This document shows, in pieces, positions 47,663-58,555 of a stretch of 64,000 bases of DNA. The position numbers were made by a program, and so were the translations under genes. Position 1 is the first letter of the stretch. Every line of letters begins with the position of its first letter. The notes under the pieces were generated by a model, which saw nothing but the letters and a program-made list of their open reading frames with translations, was not told where the DNA came from and made no database searches. The stretch comes from Clonostachys chloroleuca (taxonomy: Eukaryota > Ascomycota > Sordariomycetes > Hypocreales > Bionectriaceae): the NCBI GenBank assembly GCA_037952775.1, contig JBANAY010000003.1, forward strand, positions 10,850,001-10,914,000. The letters run 5' to 3'.

Positions 47663-48379
47663 ATGCAAGAGCCAACACCAAGGACTGAAGAGCAAGAACC
47701 AAGTTAGTCGTACCAAGCACTGGAGAGCAAGAACCAACACCAGTCGCACCAAGTACTGAAGAGCAGTATTTGTACTTTGATGGCTTTCCTAGCAACCCCA
47801 AGCTTGTTGCGCGCTCCAACTCCCTTGACATCAAGTTTGAACGTGAGAAGGGCGGCCTCAACCGGGGTGTTAAAAAACATCTTTCCACAGCATCACCAAC
47901 TCACCCGATCGCATCTCTTTGGGACGGGACTTTGCGCCAAGAGATCGTCAATGCCCTTAATGGCCTCGATTGGACAGCGATCGATATTCTTAAGATAGGT
48001 CTGGATCCCGGTTGGCAACGCCCTAAGGATCCAGACCCTGAAGAATATCATGTGCTTCTCGTTTCTGTCGCTCCCAACAGCACAACATGGGACCAAGGAT
48101 ACCCAGTAGCTATACGTTGCAGAGGAATCTTGCAGCAATATGGTATTCATGATATGCACTGCGAAATCAAAGAGCCTGATATCACAAGATCTAAGTGATT
48201 ACTGGATAAGTGGTGGTGACTCAGGGTCGTGTGTTTGGGATATGCCGGGACGTATTGCTGGTATCTTGACGGGTGGGCCGACGAATCGAGGTGTCAACGA
48301 TGTCACGTATGCTGCGCCGATCGAATGGATCCTGGATGATATTCGTATCCAGACTGGATTTGAAGTAGAGTTGGTGTAA
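47663..48379 (+). pseudogene. Decayed fungal trypsin-like serine protease relic, internally deleted
   Basis: The relic begins at the ATG at 47663, in a 27-36-bp tandem repeat encoding EEQEPTP-like units. One unit is shifted by a missing base and ends in TAG. The next frame (47770-48198) reads FDGFPSNPKLVARS through a typical fungal N-terminal module ending in AIRCRGILQQYGI. A further frame shift near 48190 leads to the C-terminal protease part with the catalytic-serine motif GGDSGSCVWD, then GILTGG, ending at 48379. In the family I recall, several hundred residues containing the catalytic His and Asp separate these two modules; here they are gone. So this is an internally deleted, non-catalytic relic. 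CCAG to TTAG and CGCA to CGTA changes between repeat units are CpA to TpA, as RIP would make. An expressed truncated product is unlikely. Confidence 0.7.
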
Positions 48380-48856
48380 AATTGAATGGTTGCGAGATGT
48401 TCACGGTATTTACAATGGTGCGTTCCAGTTTGTAGTAATGATCGCTTAGGCCAATCCGTCTAGACAACCTGTTGTCCGTTAGTGGAGAGTATTGTTTGCA
48501 TGCGCAGAGCTTGGGGCTGAATCACGTCACCCCGAGTAAGGACTTGACCACTCGAAGAATGTTCATTCTCTTGCCCAGTGGTGTGGCACTCGCCATCTAC
48601 TCTGAGAACCCCGCATTACAAGCTTGAGAATGGCAGCCCACGACGCTGGACAAACCCCAGCGATTTCCCTACCAAACTCGCGGTCAAGGCCAGGAGCAAA
48701 GCCTGCGAAACAGCCACACCCTCCTGGGGTCCATCCACCAGCGAAGGCCACCACCGTTTCAGCGGCGACGGGATAACAAGGCGCAATATATTTTGATCGC
48801 GGTAATTAAGAAATCGTCTGGAGCAAATCTAGACGGAACTATCTGCAGCATATATA
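48380..48856. other. Intergenic region between two pseudogenes
   Basis: No gene seen. Short frames at 48563-48796 are on opposite strands and unrecognised. Confidence 0.55.
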
Positions 48857-49728
48857 CTAAGACCACATTTCAAGCTTTATAGTTGACAACCAAAGAGACT
48901 GATTTGGATATTCATCCAAGGCGATATGGACGTATTCATGCCAGTCATCGTTCCAACAGCCGTTAGCAAACATTGCCGTCGAGTATTCTCAGTAGGCAGG
49001 ATACCAGGACGAAAACTCCCAGTCGACAATGACTAGAGCTCCGTCATCCTGCACAATGACATTCTTCCTCTGGAAGTCATTGTGGGTGAAGATAGGAGTG
49101 TCATCGCTGCGAAGGACGGTTGGCAGGACATGTTGGTAGTACCGAGTCTTGGAGTCCGCACGTTCGCCGATCACGAGAGAGTAGATTCGAATGATCCAGT
49201 CCGTCAGCTCGTCCTCGGTAGCGAACGATCCCTTGATTTCGTTGGCACCCTGTGTCGCCGAGAATATATCGTCAAGTGGCGGTCCGCCGTTGATGTTGCC
49301 GAAATATCCCGGGTGCTCTAGCTGCCGAAGCTGGTCGAAGTATGTCCTAAGAGTCTTGGCGATGGAGGTTTTACGAGCTTGGTCGAGGCTACCCCACAAG
49401 TCCATGAGTGTTGTGTTGTGCCCTGCACATATTGCATGACAATATATGTGACTGTGCTCTGCTTCTCTCGGCGTTGGTAGATGGCGTAGACCTTGGGGAC
49501 TGGCACCGTGGTAGCTTTTGCCACGTATAGCATGTTATAGGCCTCTATAGGTCGCACATGGGCGCCTAACTTCATGATAAATCTCTGCTGTATTCTGACG
49601 AGGCGAGCGCTGCCAGGTCTGTTGGGTAAGACTTCAGAGCCGTCTATGTCATTTGGAGTCGGCAGCGGAGTAGGACAGTTGTGAGACCGGTCTATGAATA
49701 AGACATCATATAAAGCTGCTTCAGACAT
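48857..49728 (-). pseudogene. APH/choline-kinase-family phosphotransferase pseudogene
   Basis: The minus-strand frame starts at 49728 (MSEAALYDVLFID) and has fungal APH-domain features: an N-lobe with RFIMKLGAHV (candidate ATP-binding Lys), NMLYVAKATTVPVPKVYAIY, then YIVMQYVQGTT, a hinge-like segment. At about 49407-49420 an ACAAC duplication (ACAACACAAC) shifts the frame. The other frame goes on with MDLWGSLDQARK, the catalytic-loop motif FTHNDFQRKNVIV and the metal motif VIVDWEFSSWYPAY. A TGA then interrupts where the family usually has Trp, and the frame continues through EYSTAMFANGCWNDDW to a TAG at 48857. Catalytic residues survive, but two lesions make it a pseudogene. Known family role: small-molecule or protein phosphotransfer; the substrate is unknown in fungi. 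Confidence 0.75.
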
Positions 49729-50807
49729 GACGGATCTTGTGCTTGGAGAGACAGACGCTATTAGCGACCAAGAAAGCGCTTGTTGGTTATCTACTGCACG
49801 AGAAGAGAGGGGGGGGGGTGTAAAAGGTTGAAGGAGAAAGAATGGAGGTCGTTGGCGACATAGGTAGGTACTGCTAGATTGGAGCCTTGATGATTCTGGA
49901 ATTTCCATCCACCTCAATCCGTTCATACCTACCTGCATTCTAGGGCAAATACGTATCTCCATTACCAGGAAATATAGGACAGTTCCTCGAGTGATCCCTA
50001 GGAATTTGTTGCTGTAGTTGAATGCAGCTGCGGTTAGCGGAGTCCGCGACTAGCTGAAGCGCTGCAAATGATTTGCGACGCCGCTGAAACGCCTTCCATG
50101 CTCCCTACAACCGTTTTACGTATCAAAGACCTATTTTTGGGCGCAACGTCCTGTTAATGGGCCTGCGTCGGTGACACGAGATAAGACGGAAGAGTAAGTT
50201 TATGATGGATGAATATTAAAATTTGATTATTTCTAAGCATCTTAATCAAATGGATGCGGTTGTGCCTGGAGTGGACGTCAGGTAATAGTTATTAGAATGA
50301 TATCATTATCTGACATTCTTTCCCACAAATGTGATGAATAGAAGAGAAGAAACATAAATTAGTGATGCAAATGGGTGCCACAGGAAATAGCACACCCAAA
50401 TAAACACCCAAATATGCACCTAAATAACACCTAAGTATCCAAATACTTAGTTGATGGAAAGAGATGGCCATGGTCATATTGATGGGGGATCACGAAAAAC
50501 GCCCAGTGAGGCGGTGGGGTGGCTGTGTGTCACCCATCGCATCACCTCTGCATCGAGACCGGGACTCGGCTGGCGGCTAGACGCTTAGGCCCCTCGCGTG
50601 GCGGCGGCTGGAAGCGCATTTGTGGAAGCTGATTATTAAATCTGGATACTTTGGGTTAGATGGGCGGTAGCATTGTCGATGGACGAGCTGCATAAAGCCC
50701 AACCGCCTGCCCCAGACCTCCCGTGCCCCAGATTCCCCGGCTGGTAGAAAAGTTGAAGCGGACAGAAGAGACAGATAAGAGATCCTCGCAGGCGTCTCAT
50801 TCCCATC
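49729..50807. other. Intergenic region with repeat B copy 2; promoter of the HeLo-like/pseudokinase gene
   Basis: Contains a G-run (about 49810-49818), repeat B copy 2 (50199-50455) and about 350 bp of presumed promoter before the ATG at 50808. No gene seen. Confidence 0.6.
50199..50455 (+). repeat. Direct repeat B, copy 2 (island right border)
   Basis: Partner of 46829-47195 in the same orientation. First block 50199-50280, second block 50366-50455. The two copies enclose the protease relic and the APH pseudogene. Confidence 0.75.
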
Positions 50808-52694
50808 ATGGATCCAATCGCCGTTTTCGCGATCCTCGAGAACTGCTACAAGTAAGTGCATGTATTTTCCCTAGGCCGATTGCGGGGTAGAACCCTTCAG
50901 GTCATCCACAAGGCGGAACATGTTCTAACAACTTCCAGATACGGGGAGTGGATTGTCGTATTCTGTGAATCGTGCAAACATGCAGATGAAGAGCTCGCCG
51001 ACAGGGCGCGCAAGGTGGAGAGCGTCTGGATAAGGATGAAGGAGCAGGCCCAGTTCATGGAGCGCATCGAGCCCGTGATGAAGCCCGAGCTGAGGTACGA
51101 CTTCAAGGAGAGCCTGAAGGTCCTGGAGAGGAAGCTGTCTGTCGCCAATGCCAATATCCAGGCCGTGCAGCAGCACGAGATCGCTCTGGGCCCCGGTGGC
51201 AAGAAGAAGATCTTCCAGTTCCAGCGGTGGGCCAGGAAGGGCAAGTTCGCTTGGGAGAAGGAGACCTTGGATGAGATCATTGCAGACCTGGATGATTGGC
51301 GCGACCGTTTCGACCCGACTTGGTATCTGACGATGCTGAATGCGAACCCCAAAATCGACGAGGAGTTGCGCAAGGCTGGCCTACAAGCCAGCCACCAAGC
51401 TCATCATGCCCGCAGTGCCTCTAGAGGGATTGACTCGAGAGATGGCTCGTTTCCGCCGTCGCCTACTAGGACACCGCCGCCCAGCTACTCGTCGGAAACT
51501 CCCACCCCTCGGGGCTTGCAGAGGAACCTGAGCTGGGACGTGCCGACCCCGTTGGCGCTGGCTGGCGGTATTCGAGAAGCCGTACGCCCCAAGGATAGCA
51601 CCAACGCGTCGGTGTTCCTCGCCGAGCGAGAAATGGAAACATTGTCCATTCCGTACAGCTCAGCAAAGCTCGCCAAATTCCCCACGTCGAGGAGCGGTAT
51701 GTCGATGATTCTGGTCAAGGTCGACATCTCGAACGGTGTGAGCAAGGCCGACAAGACCGAGGACGTGCGCGACCTGGCTCGCAGGTTGAAGAACGCCAAC
51801 CCATACGCCTTCGGTCTGCTCAAGTGCACGGGCGCCATCAAGATATTCCACAGGTCGCCCGAGAGGCGGGAGAAGTGGCTAACGGGGATCGACATCGTAT
51901 TTGAGACCCCCAAGAACACGGATGCTCGTCAAATGCACAGTCTCCGCGAGCTTTTGGTCAAGGCGAACCAGGCAGGCGAGGAGTTGACCTTGACGCGGCG
52001 TGTGCAGGTCGCAAAGGAGTTGACGCAGGCCGTCAACTACGTCCATACCTTTGACTTTGTACACAAGAACATCTGCCCGGAATCCGTGCTCGTCGTTGAT
52101 AACGACGATGCGTTGACCTCGAGACGTCGAAGGTCCACCTTCCTCGTCGGGTTCGAGTGCTTCCGATCCTCGGACGGCAACACTGTCATGAGGAGCGACA
52201 CGGCGTGGGAGCGCAACATTTACCGCCACCCCTCACGCCAGGGGCTCAACGTCACTGAGAAGTACAGAATGCAGCACGACATCTACAGCCTGGGAGTCTG
52301 CCTCTTTGAGATCGGGCTGTGCGAGTCTCTCCTAATATTCGCCGACGTCCCGGGACCGCTGAAGCCCGAGTTTGGCCCCATCATTCAGGAGTTCCTGGAG
52401 TGGTACACCAAGAGCACCGGCAGGGAGCTCTCCAACGCTTACCAGTTCCACACCGCCGGCCCCAAGTTCAAAGTGTTCTTAGTCGAGTACGCCAAGACGC
52501 GGCTTCCCAAGAAGATGGGCGAGAGATACACGCAGGTCGTTCTGTCGTGCCTCACCTGCCTGGACGAAGGCAACGACAGCTTTGGGGACCTGGCAGGTGA
52601 CGACGAAGAGTATGATGACGAGGAGGATGGGTCTACCATCGGCTTCCGCTTCATCAAGCAGATTCTTACGAAGCTGAATGAAATCAAGCTGTAG
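50808..52694 (+). CDS. HeLo-like N-terminal domain fused to a C-terminal pseudokinase (599 aa)
   Basis: Exons are 50808-50851 and 50939-52694. The 87-nt intron (GTAAGT, TTCTAAC branch, CCAG) splits a Lys codon, giving 599 residues. Residues 1-170 are predicted all-helical (MDPIAVFAILENCY, then ADEELADRARKVESVWIRM, KVLERKLSVANANIQAVQ and a basic-aromatic segment), like the N-terminal HeLo/HET-S-type or STAND N-terminal helical domains of fungi. A Ser/Pro/Thr-rich linker (about 190-240) follows. From about residue 290 the sequence is kinase-like but degenerate: the HRD site reads HKN (H390-K391-N392), the DFG site reads VGF followed by E421, while the F-helix DIYSLGVCLFEIG is intact. Catalysis is therefore unlikely. 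The C-terminus has an acidic run (DDEEYDDEED) and a final amphipathic helix. Inference: a regulatory pseudokinase controlling a membrane-active or signalling helical domain, as in MLKL. The gene is intact, unlike its left neighbours. Confidence 0.75.
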
Positions 52695-52797
52695 CTTACC
52701 CTACCTAGGTTTGGGGTTTGAGGAACGGGACGTGATTCTTAAGGGGACATCGATTTAGGACACGAGAAGGATACTTATGGCTAAAGAGGTTGTTTTT

Positions 52798-52799
<2 letters not shown>

Positions 52800-52830
<31 letters not shown>
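52800..52830 (+). repeat. T31 homopolymer
   Basis: An uninterrupted poly-T tract about 105 bp after the stop codon of the pseudokinase gene. On the minus strand this is poly-A; it could be a retroposed tail or simple slippage. Confidence 0.95.
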
Positions 52831-52831
<1 letters not shown>

Positions 52832-55778
52832 AATATCAACTTTCTGGGAAAGTGACGACTTTTGTTTTCTTGGCTCGGTCTTCATCGAGTCGATGCTAGA
52901 CTCTTGCCAGCGGGTTAGCTTGTATAAAATAATTCAATTTAAGCGTTTTTCTCTCTTTATTTTCGAAAATGGAAATCTCGTTGAAGATGATCGGCGAAGC
53001 AGACAGCCCATGAAGGCCCTTCCACCCAGTTTCTATGGCCCACGACTGCCCGGATAGTTGGGTAAGATTTGTTTAGATCCATTTGTGCACTTAGTTCCAA
53101 AGACGGCTGAGCAGGCAGCAGCATTCTTGAGATAGTGGGTATCCGCTAAGGGGTTTTTGCGACCAAAACATTACTTGTATTGTGGAGGCTCGAAGGCTTG
53201 GTGATCTTCGGGCACATACCGACCGTTCTGACTGTGCTCCGAAAGTCACCTCGACAGAATCATTGTGGCAGTCAGTCACATAATAATGCTTCCTGTTGTG
53301 TCATAACAGGTAGATAATATTGCCCAATAATTATTATTATCAACTATTGTCTGTCAATATCGTGGCCTGTGTTGGAAGTTGGGATGAGAGACCTTTCCAG
53401 TCCTTGTTATTCTGACGCCCACTTGCCAGTTTATCATGTGCAGGCTAAAGTAGCTGTCTAGCCTTGTCTCACCGGCATTCTAAGCAGTGGAGAATTCCAT
53501 AATGTCAGGTATTAACTGTTGCCTCTCAGCCATTGTCTTGGGATTCCAGCAAGCAGAGCTCAGCCATCCGACTTGATAGGTCGCTCCCATTCCCCAACTT
53601 TTCTTACCGACTGATACGTCTGGAACATGCATAATAAAGTTAAGCACTGTATGGAGACCATTGCTTTATTTTCTGGGGCGGTTTGCCTTGGAATTGTCTC
53701 AATCCCAGAGGAAATTTCGGTGCCTAAATTAAACGGGGAATCCAGAAACTCGGCGGGCTTTCCTAGTCAGTTTCTCGATGATCTTCTGACAATTGAGTTT
53801 TTAAAGGATCTAGCACCCTGAAAACCCGCATGGATTTATGACAGTGTCTCAGTGCCAAGTAGATGGGAGATTGGCACACCTAGAGCCTCCGGTATTGAGT
53901 TTCATCACAATATGAAGACTATTTACCTAGTAATAAACGCAATATTAACCTAAATATTGTGGAACAATCTATTATGTTCTAATTGTTATGTTGAGTATTG
54001 TTAAAAAAGAAAATTAGGTCCCCTGCCCTGCGTGAACAAGCGTTCGAGTATGCCCTGTTTTATTTCAGCCAATTGGGAATGAAATTTTCATCCATCATTG
54101 AAAATGCATGGCAAGAGTAATCATACCATCTGTGATAAAGAAGGTTGCTTCTCGAAGTCACGCGAGTTTCTCTGAAGGCTTGGCATCACCCGCTCTGACG
54201 TACTTTGAATGAACTTTGATACTCGTTCATGTGGCATACGATCAAAGACGAGAGCTTGGCAGCTTGGGTACAGTTCAAAGCCTCGCATTCTCTAAACCAC
54301 AATTGATAGTGGAAATTCTTCTGTCTTGGATGACGGCGGTGCGTTGCATCAGAGGCTCTGCCAAGCCGTGAGAATCAAAGAAGAATACTGGAGAACGGCG
54401 GGGCTCGCGGTCTTGATCAACACCGGCCATCTCTGTTTGCAGCAATTGCCCGGTCCACTAGAGGAAGTCTTTGACGTCACCCGAGCCTTTCATGAGTCTC
54501 TTATCCACTGTTTATTGTGTAGGAAAGAAACCAGTGTCTGCCAAGATGCGCCAAGCAGCGGATGCACCCACCATCTCAGACCAGGTGGGACAATTGATAG
54601 GCGTAAATACAGTTGGTGTAGCGCGTAAATTAAGCTTACTATCAAGTTTACCTCTCAACTCTCCTCAACGAGACAGGGGAAGGAGAGAAAGGTGTCTGCC
54701 GTTAGAGGTTAAACAAACGTGGCGTAGGGGAGTGGTGGGGGCTTCACAGCACTTTGTCCCCTCTGATGATGTGAGCCGCCTCTATCTTACCGGCCAAATC
54801 CCAGCTGTGACCATGAGGCTTCCAATTGACTGTGAGATGGCCTCTGTGCTTGGCGGGAGCTGGAACTGGATAGTAGTCGGTCGGGCGAGTAATCAGCAGG
54901 AACAGACTTCTCGCTCATCCTGGGCGATCTCATTTACTCAGAATCCCTTTACCAGCATTCAACGCGTTAGTCTAATCAAAAAGCGGGCTCTGGCCTGTTG
55001 ATCGACAATGGGGGGACTTTGAACTGCACAATAGCGTCATGTCATCGCACGGACATACCGATTTTTCAGTTGATACGTAAGCCTCTCTCTCTTTATCAGA
55101 GATATTAATCTAGAGAAAAGGCTGGGCAACGCCAATGAGATAGTGCCAAGACTCCAGGCATCAACTTGAGGAGAGAGATATCGCGGCAGTGGGTATCTGA
55201 GCGGGCAATTCTCCCCCTTGCCGGCGCTATCACTCGCATGTCTTGGCCCAGAGCTTCTTGTGACACAGTGTATAAACCGTGGCTGTATTTCATTTGAGCT
55301 TGGCCTCTTGAATCATGCCAGAGACTAATATCAGGTCTCTCAAGTGATGCCTCATTCTCTTATCAGTTGAGATGCGACAACACGCATCAACAAGATAGGT
55401 TGCAGCCTTTCAAATGGACATGAAGTATGATGTGATGATAAGCTTTTATTGTAATCAATATAAACTGGCGGAAAATACGTAATGGGAGACGATTAATCGG
55501 CGCCAAATCCTATGAGAAGGGCACAGTATCCACCACCCATGACGCATCCCATCCCAAAAGGTATCGAGACACAGACTGTGTAGTATCAACCGAGCCTCCA
55601 AGGCTAGTCTAATGCTAAGAACCACCTCGTTGATCAGCACATGAATCACAGTGTGCGTTCACCTGTGGCAGGCCGGGCACCACTCCGCTTCTCCGCCCTC
55701 CATGCCTGACCGTTGTTGGGTCCGACCTGGAGAAAGCAATTGGTCTCCAGGATTTCTCATTGAGATACTTTAAATGGG

Positions 55779-55785
55779 TATATAT
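55779..55785 (+). promoter_or_regulatory. TATA-like box of the second transporter
   Basis: TATATAT, about 200 bp upstream of the ATG at 55985, is followed by pyrimidine-rich DNA. Plausible core promoter. Confidence 0.4.
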
Positions 55786-55984
55786 GGGTCAATCTCCCTC
55801 TCCAACTTCGTATTGACGTCTTGAGTCTACTCATCTCCCATTATTTTCCACGGGAGGGTACAACACTTAAGAGTCCTTATGAGAAAACACCTAGTGTGAA
55901 GATTCGCTCGGCTGCGGGAGATACCAATTCCATTTAATAACACCCGAAGTATTACACACTACTGCCCTTGGTGTTCTAAATACC

Positions 55985-58092
55985 ATGGCACCCCATCACG
56001 AAGCCGAGGCCCGCGAAGGGTCGGGCTACAACTCAAGCAGCAACGGAGCTACAGAAAAGGAGCCTGGCCGAAAAGATTCCGTCTTGGACAATCGGCGAGC
56101 TTCAACTGCAGCCCTGCTGCGTAACCCTCTCGCTGGTCTGACCACGGAGGAGATTCTCAAGGACGTGGATTCATTCGTCGAGCAGAATGGCCTCCAGGAG
56201 TACCACGACGAATTCCGCAAGGGCGCTCTCCTAGCCCAGGTCAGCAACACCCCACAAGCTTTCGAGCACATCGAGACTATTTCGGAGGAGGAGAAGGTCG
56301 TTCTGCGTCGCGAGGAAACTCACAAGTGGGATCAACCCTTCATGCTCTACTTCCTCTGTATTCTTTGTGCAGGATCGGCCGTTGTCCAGGGCATGGACCA
56401 GACAGCTGTCAATGGCGCGCAAGAGTTCTACTACAAGACCTTCAATATCGAGGGTGACGAGAACGCCAACCTGCAGGGTCTTCTCAACGGAGCCCCGTAT
56501 CTGTGTTCCGCACTCATTGGATGCTGGACCAATCCCTTCCTGAACAAGATTGGTGGTCGCCGATTTACCATCTTCATCTCCTGTTTTATTTCTGTCGTCA
56601 CCGGTTTCTGGATGGCCGCTGCCAACAAGTAAGTAAATAAATGACGGTTACCCCGGTCCTCGGCATCTTGGCAGCAGTCTAATGGGTGTTTTGATAGCTT
56701 TGCCAACCTCTTGGTTGCTCGATTCGCACTTGGTTTCGCAGTCGGCGCAAAATCTTCGACCACTCCTGTGTACTCGGCCGAGTCGACACCCAAGAACATC
56801 CGCGGTGCCCTCACCATGATGTGGCAGATGTGGACCGCCTTCGGAATCTGCCTTGGATTCGTCGTATCCGTTGCCTTTGAGAAGGTCGACTTCCTCGGCG
56901 AGAACACCCAGTGGCGATGGATGCTCGCTTCCACCTCCGTGCCCCCGCTGCTTGTGATGATACAGGTCTACTTCTGCCCCGAGTCCCCGCGGTGGTACAT
57001 GGAGAAGGGGCGCTACGACAAGGCTTACAGATCCGTCTGCCGTCTTCGCCGTCTCCCCGTCCAGGCAACCCGAGACATGTACTACGCCCACAAGCTTGGA
57101 GGTTGAGCGGGCAAACCGTGCCAATCACTCTTGGACTGAGTTCTTCACGGTTCGTCGAAACCGTCGAGCTGCGCAGTCAGCCTGGTTCTGCATGTAAGTG
57201 CTATCCCAAAACACCAAAACACCACGATCCAATCATCACCATATTTCATACACACAGTGTGAACACAGTGTTTGTTGTAGAAATACCATGCTAATTCGCA
57301 CTGTTTTTGGGGGAAAAAAGGTTCATGCAGCAATTCTGCGGAGTTAACGTGATAGCTTACTACTCTACGAAGATGTTTAAAGACTCTGGATTCTCCCAGA
57401 CCCAGGCGCTTCTCGCATCGATGGGTGGTGGCTTGATAAACTGGCTTTTTGCGATCCCCGCCGTGTACACCATCGACACCTTCGGTCGCCGGAACTTGCT
57501 GCTCGTCGGTTTCCCGATCATGTCGGCATGTCTCTTCTTCACCGGGTTCTCTTTCCTAATTCCAAATGAACAAGCGCGGATGGGGTGCGTCGTCACCGGT
57601 CTATACCTATTCATGGCGGCATACTCCCCAAGCGAAGGCCCCGTGCCCTTCACATACAGTGCGGAGGCGTTCCCGCTGCACTTCCGTGACATTGGCATGT
57701 CTTCCTCGACGGCCATCTGCTGGGGTTTCAACTTCATCATCTCGTTCAGCTGGCCGAGCATGGTCGTCGGGTTCGGCAACACCGGGGCCTTCTGCTGGTA
57801 CGCGGTGTGGAACCTGATTGGTTTCGTCTTCACCTACTTCATGCTTCCCGAGACCAAGGGCCTCACGCTCGAGGAGCTGGACAACGTCTTTGAGGTCAGC
57901 AACAGGGAGCATGCTGGATACTACACCAAGAAGCTGCCCTGGTATCTCAAGAAGAAGGTTTTCCGCTCTGATGTCGATCACTTTCCTCCTCTGTACGACT
58001 TCGCTACGGAGTATAATGACGTGAAGGAGAAGCCTACGGCTTACCACAACGAGGGAGTTCTGAGATCCCCTGGTGCAGACCAGAAGGTTTGA
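55985..58092 (+). CDS. MFS sugar/polyol (inositol-type) porter with an apparent frameshift
   Basis: Exons are 55985-56628, 56698-57193 and 57321-58092 (introns of 69 and 127 nt with GTAAGT donors). The protein would be about 636 residues. It has a long cytosolic N-terminus (about 115 residues, with RNPLAGLTTEEILKDVDSF), then sugar-porter signatures: VQGMDQTAVNGAQ in helix 1, GGRR after helix 2, RFALGFAVGAKSSTTPVY, FCPESPRWYMEKGRYDKA, QQFCGVNVIAYYS in helix 7, DTFGRRN, and LPETKGLTLEELDNVF. The N-terminal wording is like fungal proteins labelled myo-inositol or polyol transporters; the substrate is inferred only. In exon 2 the frame breaks at 57095-57099: it reads HKLGG then TGA at 57104-57106, whereas the next frame gives EVERANRANHSWTEFF, the expected loop. 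Two bases appear to be missing (or one is extra). Everything else is well preserved, so this is either a sequence error or a very young null allele. Confidence 0.85.
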
Positions 58093-58555
58093 TCGGGGAC
58101 ACAGGTGTGCATGAAAGGGGTGGGTTCAAAGCAGACAACACACTTCACCGAGATATCCTTCATGTGCTATTGATGAAATCAAGAAGAGGGGGTGGAATCG
58201 GAGCATCACTGTTAATCTTCTTCCTTTTTAGTATAAGTGGTACATTTAACGGCCTGAATAAAGAACACAGCTTACCTAGATGTTCAAGTAATGTATGTGC
58301 GTAGAGTCAAACCCGAACGCCTCGGTCACCGATAATGTGCTTTAAAGCGAATATTAGAAATCAAACAACCCAAAAGATTTAGGTTTCTAGAGATGGCCTA
58401 CTGAAATGTTGCATCTGTTATGTCATCTACGTTCATGCGGGGTAATGTCATTATCAATCTGAGCACCGGAGCTTCCGAGGTGAAAATAAAAGAAATCTTC
58501 TCTTCATCACTGACCATACCCAAATATTCTGTCTATTGATTAAATTACACCTAAA
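58093..58555. other. Intergenic region
   Basis: 463 bp between the transporter stop and the ATG of the DUF427 gene. Holds the transporter's 3' flank and the next promoter; nothing else seen. Confidence 0.6.

Larger units (their letters stand above)
52695..55984. other. 3.3-kb intergenic region with a T31 tract
   Basis: No gene is supported. It holds a T31 homopolymer (52800-52830) in the 3' flank of the pseudokinase gene, AT-rich parts at 53280-54060, and a 176-codon frame (54471-55001) that I do not recognise and do not accept. The last 250 bp are the promoter of the second transporter. Confidence 0.5.

Noticed and set aside
54326..55001. Two overlapping plus-strand frames (100 and 176 codons)
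   Set aside because: Neither resembles a known family. I tried joining them as exons but found no donor/acceptor pair that I trust, so they were left out.
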